From: Hippophae tibetana
Taxonomy: Eukaryota > Streptophyta > Magnoliopsida > Rosales > Elaeagnaceae
Direction: 5' to 3'
Assembly (NCBI GenBank): GCA_037013495.1
Contig: CM072810.1
Location: 109,096,398 to 109,160,397 of the forward strand
DNA: 64,000 nucleotides
The translations under genes and the position numbers were made by a program. The notes beneath the pieces were generated by a model. It was not told the origin of the DNA, did no database searches, and was given only the letters and a program-made list of their open reading frames with translations. Shown here piece after piece: positions 1 through 12,740 of this stretch (position 1 is its first letter; each line of letters begins with the position of its first letter).

Positions 1-2900
1 TTAACTTGTTTTAATATAAATTTTGTAATTTTTTTTAATTTTAGATTAGATTTAGATTTGAATACATTGACTAAGTTTAATTGATTTAAGACATGAAAGC
101 ACAATCTAAGCAAATAAATATAAATATATAAAAATGCAATTATTGTTGGCTTTATCATAGAAATAACGATGATTCTGCTTTAATATATTTGTAAATTTAT
201 ATTTATATATATCTTATAATTTAATTATGTTATGTAATATGATTTTAATAAGTTAATATAAATTTTTCTTTCTAAAAAAGACTTACTTTAATATATGGTT
301 ATAAGATTTTAGAGTTACTTGTATTTAAAATAATTTTATTATAATTTTTTATTTTATAAAATTGCTAATTAAACAAATTCGGTTGAAAGTCTTGTCTTTC
401 TCATTTATTTTATTTTTTTATATTTTTACTAAGTATTAATTAGGAGTATAAGCTAACTTACGAGTTACGATACTATATGTATATATATCTTACAATTATT
501 TACTATCCATTTTAAATTATATAAAAAGAGATATGAAGTCGTATTTAAATAGGTATGGGCATCACGTTGATGCATGGCCACAAAATTAAATTTTATTTAT
601 GGAAGAAGAAAAAAACACTAAATTGTTACCGACTCAACTGGACCCATACATTTTGTCAGCGTACTGAAAATATTGAATCATATGCAGAAAATTCAAATTC
701 AAAAAAGTGATATGTAACTCTCTCAAATTCAAGTGATGGTCTGCAATTAAAAGAAAAAGAAAAAGAAAAAACTATAAATTTGGTTTTTTTAATTATAAGA
801 AATTACATTTTTCAGTAAGACTATTGGTAGTAGTTTTCTAATTTTTAATTTTTTTTATTAGGCTATGTTGCCGACATGGCACGCATAAACTTAAACCTAC
901 ACGTTGGAAAGTAAAATAAATTTGATTTACACGCATAAATTTGAATCATGTACTTAAAAAAATAAAGATTATAAAGTTATATGCAACTTGAATTTTCTAA
1001 TGTTATAGGAGCCCACATTATTTTTTTTTCTTTTTGTTTGTCTCCTCCTGATGTAGACATGGTATCGATTGAAATTATGGGATTTTAATTACGAATATTA
1101 TAAATAATAATAAATATTTGAAAAAAAATTAGAAAAATTATAATTATTTTTAAATTAATTTTTTATTTCAACATTATGTTCGTGATTCAAATAAAACATA
1201 TAAATATTCATATAATTCGAGCATGTTACTATGAAAATGAATTTTTTAATTTGATTATATCTATATAATTATATTTAAATTAAAAAAAAGTATGTATAAT
1301 ATTAATACAATTTTTTTAAATAAATAAGAACTACATAAACTAAAAGTAAAAAAATAACGTTAAAAAGAATGAAAATATAATTGAGAAAAAATATAGTAAC
1401 TAAGTAGGTAAAAAAGTATCACATACCTTATAATTAAATATTTTTTTATTAAAGTAAATGTAAATATTTTGAGAAAAATTATAATTGATTATCTTTACTT
1501 ATTATATATAATACAAATAATAATTCATTTATTTTTAATTTTATTAAATTAAAAAAATTAAAAACCATTATATCGCAATATTTTTAAAATTTTCAATGAA
1601 ATAATAAAAAATTATAATACAACTTACAAAAATATCAAAAACATTTCCAATTTTATTTTATATTTTCGTGAAAATATCTGGAAATTTTCTCATATGTATG
1701 AGATATTTTGAAAACATCATTTTCATAATGGTATCTTCGTTTACAAATATTTTGATGAAATTTTCAAAAACAATTATGATAATTTTATATAAATAAGCGT
1801 TCATTTTTCTCTCAATTCTCACATTTCATATACATAATAATTCTATTTTCCAAATTTTGTAAAATCAAAATTAAAAAAATAATTATGTATATATATTGTA
1901 TTTACACGTAAACTTACTTAGGTGATGAGAATGATAGGGAATATATTTGATTAAGACTTTAATTTATATATATAATGGAGAAGAATACATGCATATTTTT
2001 CGAGGTCAACCAAGTCAATGAATTACCCTTATTTTTTAAAAGTATTATGGGTTTATTGTCAAATTTTAATGTAGTCTATTAATAAATAATAATCACGACT
2101 GTTTTGAAACATAAGCCATGCCATGCAACTTTCCATTAAAAAGTTAATTAATTGGAAATGCGAATTAACAAATGGTATTAATTTTGTTCGATTTTATAGA
2201 GAAGTCAACAAAATTGATGGCTTTGATTTCCTTAATTAAAATAAAATAGTACATGTAATTAAAAAAATACTTTTAAAGTTTTTGTTATTGTTTTTTAAAA
2301 AAAGTTTTTCCTTTTTTAACAAAAAAAAATTAATTTGTTTTCGTTTTCGTCCACTTTTGGGCTAATAATAGCAAAAACTCAATAACTTATTAATTATAAA
2401 ACTTGGGGTAAATTAACTGACTAATTAATTTCTCTTAATTTAAAGCTAATCTACAAGCAATTTTCTGTTTTTTTCCTCTTGATCTCTTCACGCCCGTGAT
2501 TTGTACCCGGCTTTAAGGTACTAATTGCTTTTGATGGAGTTTTTAACGTTATAACAAAAATATGTGAATGGGTGCGAGAGAAATATATAAAAGGGAGAGA
2601 ATTAAGATAATTTTAGAATTAGAATTTGAGAATCGAATATTTTTTTAGAAAGATATAACATAATGAGGGAAAAAATTATGTTTCAATTTATATTGATAAT
2701 TAAATAGAATCATTAAAAAAATCTAATTTAATATTCAAAATAGGGATAATATCAATAATATTCTTCAAATTTTTAAAAAATATAAAAAAATATTCCTAGA
2801 ATTTTAAAAATATCAAAAATATCCCTCAACTTAATGAAAGTTAAAATTAATAATAATTTTTACACTTAAAATTGAATAAATACAAAAAAAAAATTTAAAG
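1..2900. other. AT-rich intergenic stretch
   Basis: This stretch is very AT-rich, with many poly-A and poly-T runs and no reading frame of useful length on either strand. A few short GC-richer patches (for example around 870-900 and 2485-2520) did not resolve into any recognisable exon, RNA or element end. The right boundary is where movement-protein-like translation of the neighbouring viral relic begins to be visible, so it is approximate. Confidence 0.6.
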
Positions 2901-3049
2901 AAAAAGATAGATTCAAATATTCATATTCTCGAAAATAAGAAAAATATTTTTAAAAAAATCTAATTTATTATTGAATGAATAATAAATAAATGAGAATTAA
3001 TATTACAAATGTAAAATAAATATATAACATATTAATAATTGACAAAGAG

Positions 3050-3520
3050 ACAATTATGAGTAAATTATCTAAAATTCTCCAAAAGTATAAAAGAAATATT
3101 TGATACATCTATTTAGAAGAAATCTAAATATTAATAAAAACACATTTTAAAGAATAAATAGATGCACTAATAAAATTAGCACTCATAGTTAATAGAATAA
3201 TAAAAAGAAAAAATATTTTATTATGAATGATCCAAGAAAACTTATGATACGAGAAATTAAAATTTACATCATATCTTAGGTTTGTTATTAAAATTAATTA
3301 TAAAAACCTAAATTAAGTATTAAGTATAACTTATTAATTTGAAAGAGGAGATTTAATAAAATAAAAAATCATCAATTTTTAGTAAACTAAATAATGGAAT
3401 ATTCATTAACAAGTAGTCGTAATAGTTTAATATATAGAAAAAATAAATTTATAGAAATAGATAAAACTTTTAAAGAAATTGGATAAATAATAAAACTATA
3501 AATATTAATAGACTTTAATG
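3050..3520 (+). pseudogene. caulimovirid movement-protein-like remnant
   Basis: Conceptual translation of this part, interrupted by numerous stops, has the general pattern of the 30K-type movement protein that heads many caulimovirid polyproteins. Such proteins modify plasmodesmata to allow cell-to-cell spread of the virus. The position upstream of the coat-protein and reverse-transcriptase parts fits that order. The match rests on a scattered pattern of hydrophobic and glycine positions rather than a short catalytic motif, so this assignment is less secure than the reverse transcriptase. It is clearly broken and cannot yield a protein. Confidence 0.45.
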
Positions 3521-4139
3521 AAAGCTTGTCAATGATGTAATATTAAGAAGAAAATGATATCATTGTTATCCAAATAATGTTCAATAATAATTATCGAATA
3601 TAGAATTAGATTTTGATGAAAGCCCAATTGGTATATAAAAAAAACACATAAAAATAATTAAATCTTTTATTCTTTTAACAGAAGAAGTTGATATATTATA
3701 AGAATCAAACAGTAAGTCCCTATAAGATATAAATGAAACATAAAAATAACTTATAAAAGAAATAAAACAATATTGTTATAATAAAAAATTACAAAAAAAT
3801 ATACATAAAAAATTTACAAAATTAAGAAAGGATGTAAATAACATATCCAAGGATAATAAAATCATATGTTATAAATTTGAATCATTTGTAGGATTAAAAG
3901 AAGAACTACTTGGGAGATGAGATAAATTGATACCTATGAATGAAAAAAGGAAAAAATGAAGAAAAATTCAAACATAAAGAAGAAGAAATAATCCTAATTT
4001 AATGGAATATAGAAAATAATTACAAAAAAGTTTATCTACCTTAAGTATGGAGGTATAGAAAAGTTAGTTTGTTAATCTTAATAGATAAAGAGCTACAGAG
4101 ATATTATTATGAAAAAAAATTGTTTAAATCGTACGAAAC
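3520..4139 (+). pseudogene. broken viral linker, coiled-coil-like
   Basis: Between the movement-protein-like and coat-protein-like parts, the + strand translates in pieces to lysine-, asparagine- and glutamate-rich sequence with regularly spaced leucine and isoleucine, suggesting a former coiled coil (about 3680-3880). Stops interrupt every frame. In caulimovirids this position is variable and may hold a virion-associated or coat-protein N-terminal segment. No specific family could be recognised here. Confidence 0.3.
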
Positions 4140-4710
4140 CAATTTCATTATTAGTTCCTTATTAAGAAGAAACATTTGACCTACATAAAGAAGAAAAAAA
4201 CATGAACTTCCTTATAGAAGAACACAACAATCCAAAATAAAACAAAGATTCCATTGGATAACTAGATGTAGTATCTCACCAGAATTCAAATTCCATGAGA
4301 ATTTTAGATCTAACCATTTAGATTTAGATTGTATAATAGACAAGAAAAAACCCTTATATGAATAGCCCAGTGGCATGAGTATAATCATATAAACTTCTTC
4401 AATCATACAATCAAACGATTCAACTCAATTTCATTATTAGTTCCTTATTAAGAAGAAACATTTGACCTACATAAAGAAGAAAAAACATGAACTTCCTTAT
4501 AGAAGAACACAACAATCCAAAATAAAACAAAGATTCCATTGGATAACTAGATGTAGTATCTCACCAGAATTCAAATTCCATGAGAATTTTAGATCTAACC
4601 ATTTAGATTTAGATTGTATAATAGACAAGAAAAAACCCTTATATGAATAGCCTAGTGGCATGAGTATAATCATATAAACTTCTTCAATCATACAATCAAA
4701 CGATTCAACT
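4140..4710 (+). repeat. 286/285-bp near-perfect tandem duplication
   Basis: Copy 1 spans 4140-4425 and copy 2 spans 4426-4710. By eye they differ by one A in an adenine run (seven versus six, near 4194-4200 and 4480-4486) and one C/T substitution (gcccagtgg near 4366 versus gcctagtgg near 4651). Both lie inside the heavily decayed viral relic. The close identity of the copies against the strong decay around them means the duplication happened long after the virus stopped being functional. The short open frames seen in this repeat on both strands, such as 4462-4650, are by-products. Confidence 0.93.
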
Positions 4711-4749
4711 AGTACAAGTTTAGTACGTAGCTCACAAAATAACATAAAA

Positions 4750-5480
4750 TATAAAATTATGTTTACAAATTTAACAAACCGATAATATAAAAATGCTAGG
4801 AAATGCTCCTATAGGAAAGGAACATTTAGATGCTCTAGTAAATTAAATATATAAGAAATTTATTGGAGAGGATATAGGTAGACATATCCTTAAATCTAGT
4901 AAAAATAAAATTGAGAAAGTCAAATAACATTTAATAAATATGAAAATATGTGACATTTATTATACAATTTCTTTTATTTACAAATATGAAATGTATTATC
5001 ATAAGTTATCATTCTTTATGTAAGAAAATTATAAGAACTTTTTTCAAAAATTACATGAAATCATGACAGAATAATGAAATAAAAAAATAAAGAAACTATA
5101 ACATATACTTTAGGAGGAAGAATAAGAAGTCTTAAAAATTAAATAATCATTAAATATCAAGAAAGGCAAAAACATAAATAAATAAGAGGAAATGATAAAA
5201 AAAAATATCGTGATACAAGATATTTTAAAATGCTAGAAATATATAGATATAACATAAAATCTTACAAGTAAAAGTATAAAAAATATAAGACATTCAAAAT
5301 ATATAAATTTAGAAACAAGACTTTCAAAAATATTATAGAATGTATAAGAATGAACTTTATAGGGAAAAATATTTTAGGAGAAAAATGTATAAACCACTAG
5401 AAAATAAAATTATTTTCCATCAAGAAAAAAAATTCAGATGTTGGATATGTAATATTCTTCCCATAAAGTCTTAAAAGATA
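4750..5480 (+). pseudogene. caulimovirid coat-protein-like remnant
   Basis: Translation in pieces shows a coat-protein-like pattern between about 4795 and 5320, followed near 5437-5454 by a cysteine-containing stretch reading RCWICN, reminiscent of the zinc-knuckle start at the end of caulimovirid coat proteins. In the family this protein forms the capsid and its CCHC motif binds the viral nucleic acid. The remaining cysteine and histidine of a full knuckle are not cleanly in frame. Stops and frameshifts occur throughout, so this is a dead copy. Confidence 0.5.
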
Positions 5481-5499
5481 AGAGAAGAGAAATTTAATA

Positions 5500-6500
5500 T
5501 TCCTACCATATCAACAAGAAATTGTAGTTGATTTATTGATATGAATAATTCAACTTTTTATACAATATTTAGATAAAATAAATTTAACAATACTAGATAA
5601 TAAAATCATTTATGTGTCAAAATCATAAAACCTTTGATTGTATCAAACACAACTTATATGTAATAATATAAAAAAACAAAAACTTATGAAATAGACACAA
5701 AGAAGTATATTTCATTGGATGTATAACAAAAATAAAATTCTTTTCTTAGTAAAATCCAGGATAAAATCTTAATAGGTATTAGAAAATCATTAAAAATAGT
5801 AAGTTTTGAAAATCCTTTAGACCCATGAGAAAATAAATATAAAATTATTGCTAATATAAAACTAAGAAACCCTAACAATGTTATTAGAACAAAACCTTTA
5901 ATTTATATTCCAAAAGATAGAATTGAGTATGAAAAATAAATTCAAGAACTTTTAGAACTTTTAGAACTAAAATTATAATATCAAGTAATTTCACTACACT
6001 CTAGTCTAGTATTCGTAGTAAAAACATAAGGTAAAAAAATAGAATAGTAATACACTTCAAAGAATTAAATAAAGAAGCTATTAATGATGAATAATTTATT
6101 CTAAAGAAAGAATTGTTATTATTATTATTATTAATCAAAAGAAAAAAAATATTTCTTAAGTGTTGATTGCAAAAGTAGAATTTAGAAAATAAGATTGGAT
6201 GAAGAATCTTAAAAATTAACGGTATTTAGTTGCTCTCAAAGATAATATCAATGGACTATTATACCTTTCAGATTAAAACAAACTCCAAGTATTTTTCAAA
6301 GATATATGGACAATATATTTAAGAAATTACAAAATATTTGTTGGTTTACATAGATGATATTTTGGTTTTTAGTAATAAATAAAATAAACATTATTTAGAT
6401 ATTATTAATATTCTACAAGAACACATGAAATAAGGTATTGTACTTTCAGAAAAAAAGAGTAGTTTTTCAACAAAAAAATAAGTATTTAGAGTTAGAAATT
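5500..6500 (+). pseudogene. caulimovirid protease and reverse transcriptase remnant
   Basis: A short protease-like patch at about 5530-5570 is followed by reverse transcriptase blocks. The clearest are TPSIFQRYMDNIF near 6280-6320 and the catalytic box YIDDIL at 6347-6364, followed by VFSNK and then a stop. The enzyme copied the viral RNA into DNA. Several in-frame stops precede the catalytic box, and an ATT microsatellite occupies about 6117-6134. The block order and the YIDDIL box are shared by caulimovirids and Ty3/gypsy elements; the upstream coat and movement-like parts favour the virus. Confidence 0.72.
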
Positions 6501-6699
6501 GAAGATGTAAAACATAATCAACAACACAATATACTAAATAATATTCAAGGAGTTTTTAGTGAATTAAAATACAAAAATCAATTACAAAGATTCTTAATAT
6601 GTTCAACATATGTTAAACATGAATAAAGAAACTTACATAAATGTGAAAACCTTTACCTACAAAATTGAAAAGAGATCATGTTTGGAAATGAACCAAACA

Positions 6700-7180
6700 A
6701 GATAATTTATACAAGGATAAAGTAAAAGTAGAGGTAAAAAAAATTATACTTTATATCTTCTAGATCCATATGATAAAATGATAATTAAAATAGATGTTTT
6801 ACATGAGTATTTGGGAGTGATTTTAAAAGAAAAAATAGATGAAAAATATTAATATCTTTGTAAATATACATCTTGATCTTTTCATAATAAATAGTTAAAT
6901 TATCACAGTAATAAAAAATAATACTTAGTTGTTAAAAATGCTATCAAGAAATTTACAATATATGTAATAAGTTTTAGATTTTTTTATCAAAATTGATAAC
7001 AAAAATTTTAGTTAATTTTTAAGGAATAATATTAATATTGCTAGTGATTATAAATAAGAAAAATTAGTTAGATGACAACAATAATTTGTTCATTATAATT
7101 TTGATGTTGTACATCTTTCGAGAAAGAAAAATAGTCTAATTAATGTCCTTACAAGAGAATTAGTACTTTTAACTATTTTG
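6700..7180 (+). pseudogene. caulimovirid RNase H remnant
   Basis: After the reverse transcriptase, translated fragments between about 6830 and 7160 resemble the RNase H domain that closes the polymerase polyprotein and degrades RNA in RNA-DNA hybrids. The block containing KYTS and, about 15 codons later, LNYHSN (near 6860-6910) is the most recognisable part. Stops interrupt it. No integrase reading follows, which agrees with a pararetrovirus rather than a gypsy retrotransposon. Confidence 0.5.
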
Positions 7181-8520
7181 TTTTTTTAAGAATGAAACAT
7201 CTTGATATCAAGATCAAGATAAAGAAAAAGGAGATAAGAATCCTTTAAGAACAACTCGACATTTTATACCTATAAAAGTCTCTTCTAGGGATTGGAATTA
7301 AAGATGAAGAACCTAATATTTTAAAATGACTATTAGAGTCCAAAAGTTATAAAGAGAAATTCCCATGAGAGATTCATCTTATAGAAGGTAAGACTTTTGA
7401 AAAAGAAATTCAAAATGAGAAAGAATAACCTAACAGTTCAAAAGAGTGTAACATCATTGAAAAGAAAACGAAGAAGAAAAAACTCAATTGGGTTGATAAA
7501 TAGAAAAAGACTTATATGGTCTATAATGATCTAAAACCAAGAATTTAAGATAATTAAGCAAAACTATTATTGAATTTAGTGGAATAACTCACTGAGCATT
7601 CATTAATAAAATATAAATTTAAGGTAGTTATGCCAATCATATAGTATCAAAACTAGTAACACCAAAACTTATAGTTAAAGATTACTCTGTAACATTACAA
7701 CAGCTATTATCATCAAGCAGGTTGAAGACCTTAGAAAAGATAATACAAACATTAGTACTATTTCAGAGACATCCCTAGGAATACATTGGTCATTGAATAT
7801 TAAAAAAAACTAATATAAGAATTTAAGTAAACCGTAATGGTTGATTCTCTATACCTTAGTCAGAAAATCTATCTAAGAACATATCGAAGATATGAAGCTT
7901 TACACTATAGAAAAATAATTTCCTACATGTAGTAAATTTAATATTCTTAATGGGGTTGATCTAATTTTTGTTTACAAAGCTTTCGATGTAGGTTTAATTA
8001 AGAACCTTTATCCAGGAACTAACTTAAGTAAATTAAATTTTTTTCCTAAAAATTTCAGGAAAGCTATCAAGAATTTCAGGAAAAATATCAGAGCAGGTGA
8101 CAAGCCTGTCTATCTTAGATTTTTTTTAATTAACTTATGGATTGGAATGAAGAAGATTGTGTTAGTCCTTATCATTTTATCAAATTAGGGATTTCCAACA
8201 CTAGTGAAAAAGTTTCAAAACCAATTGCATTTCTTTAGTTCAACAGAGATGAATTATGTATACTAACAGGGCAAATGTTAGGTAAAATTTATTACGAACT
8301 CAAGAAAATTAATAATTCTTCTAAAATCAAAGTAAATTATTTGACTAATAAATTCATAATCACTTTCCTTAGCAATATGACCTTCACTGAAGAAGATGAT
8401 GTGGAAATTATTAAATTTGAAGTAAATTTTAAAAATGATAAGTTGAAAATTTGTCAAGAACTAAGGAATGTGTTTTGTTTTTATGCCAATAAAACTATCA
8501 AGGATCATAAATGTATTTAA
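7180..8520 (+). pseudogene. downstream viral reading region, possible transactivator
   Basis: Broken + strand coding continues after RNase H. The longest intact piece is an 81-codon frame at 8275-8520, rich in lysine and asparagine, with an internal FTEEDDVEIIKFEV. Upstream, about 7960-8130, short fragments such as FVYKAFDVGL resemble the core of caulimovirid translational transactivators only weakly. In genera with a separate 3' gene this is where that protein would lie. Assignment is by position and faint similarity, so an unrelated viral or host segment is possible. The 81-codon frame is very unlikely to be a working gene. Confidence 0.3.
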
Positions 8521-8899
8521 CATATTAAAGATCGAAAAGATAAAGATACATTATTGTCTAAGTCCTCAAAATGACTATTAGTCAAAAAAGACGAAAAAGA
8601 ATAAAGATGTAGAGGTCACATCTTTAGTCGACAAGTCATGCTAAGAAAATAAAATGTTTAAATTCAAAAATCAAAAGCAAAAAATTAGGTGAATTATTCA
8701 AGTAGGGATAAAATTGTGATTTTTTTTATTATAAATAATAATTCATTACCATATAAAATGAACCCTTATTTCCATCAATTAGACACAACTTTAATAATAA
8801 CAACATCTTTACTCTAAAAGTTATTTATATAGTAACTATGTATCTAGAAACTATAAATGGATAAGAATATTTTCAAGGTTCTTAATTGACTTTTTAAAA

Positions 8900-10842
8900 T
8901 TTTAATATTTATTAATATTATGAATAAAATAGAGTGTATTTACTCTTTTTTATTTTATTTTCTAGTAAGTCTAATTTAGATTCCATATTATATACGGATG
9001 TAAAGAATTCACCATTATTAAGAGGATATTAATGTTTGAGTAAGGTTAGACCTATCAAATGTAACAAAAGAAGACTAATAATAAAAAGTAAGATCGTGAT
9101 TAACTCATTAAATTCAGATATGATAGTTATAAATCTAAATTAATTAAATATCTTTAATAATTAAATAATTGTTTACAACATTTATAATATTGATAAATAA
9201 GATAATGAATACAAAGAAACTAGTTATAAGTCTATGTGAATATAAACATAAGAAATTGTAAAAATAAAATAATGTTTTGATAATAAACTTAAATGTTTGT
9301 TTTTAAATAATAATTAGTATTATAAAACAACTAGTGACAACTTGATTTCTGAAGTAAAATAAAATCTGTACAATGTCATTGATATCAAGACAAAATACAA
9401 AAAAGGTTAATTATAATATCCATTCGAAATATGATAAAATAAATTATATAATAATATAATTTAAACGATTTAAAAACTTATTAATACATCATGATTCTCA
9501 TAATGTTACCCTTTTACATAAGAGTTGTGCTATTTATCCCGACTCTTCAAGTCTGAAATTTTTTTTTTGCACACAAATATCATAATAGTATCAAAAATTT
9601 ATTAAAATAATCAGATCAATCCATAAACAACTCAAGTATTAGCTCACACATGAGCCAGGAACCAAAAAAAAAAAAAAAGGAGATAAATATCACTTTCCTT
9701 CACATAAATCTCTATACGATTCTGTGTAATTAGTGATATATTCACCTAGCAATACAACAAGCAGCTGTATTTATGGCACATAGGTCATTAGCATGCAATA
9801 CTGCGTGCCTTAAGTTTCATATATTAATTAAACTGTTTAATTTAAACATGTAGTAGCTACTAGCTAATAACGCATAGCACAAATTACACCGCACTTAACC
9901 GACAATATTATTATTAAAGTAGTTAGCATTTTAACTTGAAATTCAAAGTCAAATACTGGGTCTCAAATAAAATAGTCGTTGAAATTTGAAAACACTGAAA
10001 GTGTAAATATTCATTCAAAGGACAGATAGCATCCACACATTGATATCTGGCTTTTCTTATTTTTTAGCATTTAAACCCATTAAAGTCTCGTATACACACA
10101 CTTGCATTCCTATTTAAAGGAGAGTCAAATTGTGTAACTTATTAATGATATTTTTGCTAAAAGTCAGAAGTCAAAAACCATAGCAATTTGTTACTCTGAC
10201 TTTCAAACTATATGATTGTGTGATATTTCTTCAGTGATTTTTTCAGCTTCGATTTCTCAAATTTTTGTAAAATAAAAAAAGAAAAAAAATTAAATTGATT
10301 TTGACAAAAGGGTTTTCCCCCCAAATTATGCTGTTTATATTTCTATTTCCCAAATAATTAAAAAATTAAATTAGTAATATATTGAAATAAAATAAATCAT
10401 ATACGTTAGAGTATTGAAAAATTAGTTTTCTCAAAAAGTTTAAATTATTAAAAAAAAAATCAACAATAATTCTATAATTCTATAATCCTAACTTCTAACT
10501 TTTTGTTTACATGTGCACAAAATTTAATAATTGCTTTTAGAAAATCAATTTGCGACTTTTGCGTGTTGAAAGCGCTTTATGTTTATATTCTTGAGCTTTA
10601 AATCCCAATTGGAGTTTTTTGTTGCCTTTCATGATATTTGTTGTAAATATATAGTTCTATCTTCTCTTTTTGGCCTAAAGAATTGATATTTTGAAATTTG
10701 AAGACGTGATGATGCATCGTAATAAACAATTAGGATTAGTCAAAGAATATGCGACGATCAAGAATGAAAGTGTTTTGTAAGATAATAAACTTTGATCATT
10801 ATTGAATTCCTACTTGAAATCTTATAGAATACTCCTTCTCGT

Positions 10843-10873
<31 letters not shown>

Positions 10874-12740
10874 ATGTATGAAACCATTTGAGATTCCTCT
10901 CATTTACCAATTTTGTTTTTAGATTCGTGTCCTTTTAAAGAAAAAATATCAATTAATGCTCATTTTATGAATTTTATTAAAATAAAAGATCTAAATAACT
11001 TAGTATTTCAACTATTAGTTATGTCAAATGAGCAACTTAACCACCTCACTTTATTTAAATTTGATCCAACGAATTAAAAAATTTAATTCACTTAACTCAT
11101 GCACAACTTACAAGTTTATTTAATAAAATGTCTTTATTAATGAAAGTATTTTTAAGATTTCAATAAATAAAGTTAACTCAAAAGTGAAATTGTTAGGACA
11201 AAGTAAAAATTTTCATGAAAATATCTAATTAAATAAAATATCATTTGTACATTCGCTCCTTATGTAATTAAATAAAATAAAATAAAAGTGTCATCCAAGT
11301 CCTTCATATTAATTTTTAGTATGGGGCTAGTCCATCATATTTTAAAAGGTGTTTTTTAACCCTCCATTTTGAGAAAAGAGGCCAATTAAGAAGAAATAAT
11401 ATTATTTTAATTATTTTTATTAAAACTCGACCATTTAATAATAATACAATGACAATTAATATAAAAAAATTCATAAAATATTTGTTTCAATATTTGATTA
11501 TTATCAATATTTAATTTTAATATTTTCCTTATTTTTATTTTTTTAAAAATTAAAATATATATTTACATAATTGTTTGTTAAAATATTTATTATTGTTGAT
11601 TTTTTTAAATATTTTTATACTATATTTTACTTTTTCTATTGTTAATGACTATATTTTATCATTTTTTAATCACTTTATAGTAAAATCATTAAATTAATGA
11701 ACTAAAAAAGACATTTTAAATTTAAAAGATTAAACGACAGAAACTTCATAATTTAAGATTTACAATCTTATCCTTAAAATAAACATATGAACTTTTGAGT
11801 ATAAATTGTACTGATACATCCTTTCATTATTCCACAATAAACAAATGCTCTCATATGAACCATAAGAGTCAACACCATAAAATCAGATAAAATAGTATTT
11901 TTTTAAAGTTAATTACGTTTTATGTCTATAATATATAGAATTAGTCGTAAAATTATCTAAAATGTTCACTTAGTTACAATTATAGCCATAAATGTTAGGA
12001 TAAAAACAAAAACATGTCCAATTATTAACTGACATTAAATTATTTAACAGAATGTACATGCCTTTTGTTTGAGGATATTTTGTAAAATCATGTGGGGCAA
12101 TAATACATATGATATGTTATGAAATGCAATATCATCCTTGGAAATAAAAAGAAGAAAGAAGAAACATACAAGGCAAGGGTATGAAAATCTAAAATTGAGC
12201 ATTTGTTTAGAAGCCTTGAATCAAAATATTAAAAAAATGAGTGATGATGGATAAGGGTGATTTTTGAGTAGAAGGTGAAACTCTATGTTACATTAAGTGT
12301 CACAATTTGTTGATGTTATGCTATATATATATAGGTATAAAATGTTTGGTAAGAATGGTTAAGTGATTACAGATTGGATGGATGGGTTTTTGTTTTTTTG
12401 CTATATTTAAGGGATTATGGGTTAGATTTAGGTTAATTTATTGTTTTTTTGTTGTCTTTTTGTAGGCTTTAAATGGCGACAATGAAAAGGGAATATTTTT
12501 GGTACTCTGTTTAGTAGGACATGTCTAACAAAAGGTAGTACAAAGAACTTTAAAAAGGCAAAAGTGAATAAAAAATGAAGCGTGTGTGGTTCCTTAGTTA
12601 GGTTTGAAAATGAATGTATTATTGTATGCTTTTCTAATTAAACTTTTGTAATTTATTTTGACTTACTACATTCTTTTGATGGAATAAACAATTATTTTAA
12701 TGGGTATTTTTGTAATTATAATTGTGGATGAGAATACATG
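8900..12740. other. AT-rich intergenic stretch
   Basis: No coding region or element could be recognised. The stretch holds an A-run at 9665-9679, an ATT microsatellite at 10845-10869 and many poly-A and poly-T runs. The segment 9700-10130 has slightly more balanced composition but no open frame. It lies between the viral relic and the MULE relic and may contain unrecognised element flanks. Confidence 0.5.
10845..10869. repeat. (ATT)n microsatellite
   Basis: An uninterrupted run of the trinucleotide ATT (AAT on the other strand) of about eight units, in intergenic sequence with no gene nearby. Such runs are common in AT-rich plant DNA. Confidence 0.9.

Larger units (their letters stand above)
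2900..8900 (+). mobile_element. endogenous caulimovirid (pararetrovirus) relic
   Basis: A roughly 6-kb region reads, across frames and through many stops, like a plant pararetrovirus (Caulimoviridae). The visible order is movement-protein-like (about 3050-3520), coat-protein-like with a cysteine motif (about 4750-5480), protease-like (about 5500-5620), reverse transcriptase (about 5880-6500), RNase H (about 6700-7180), then a further region to about 8520. The movement-protein and coat-protein parts distinguish it from Ty3/gypsy elements. No LTR, integrase or gypsy primer site was seen. It is non-functional: in-frame TAA and TAG codons and frameshifts occur throughout. Both ends are uncertain and the genus cannot be assigned by eye. 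Confidence 0.75.

Noticed and set aside
4212..4745. Open frames on both strands in the tandem duplication
   Set aside because: They are duplicates of one another produced by the 286/285-bp repeat within dead viral sequence.
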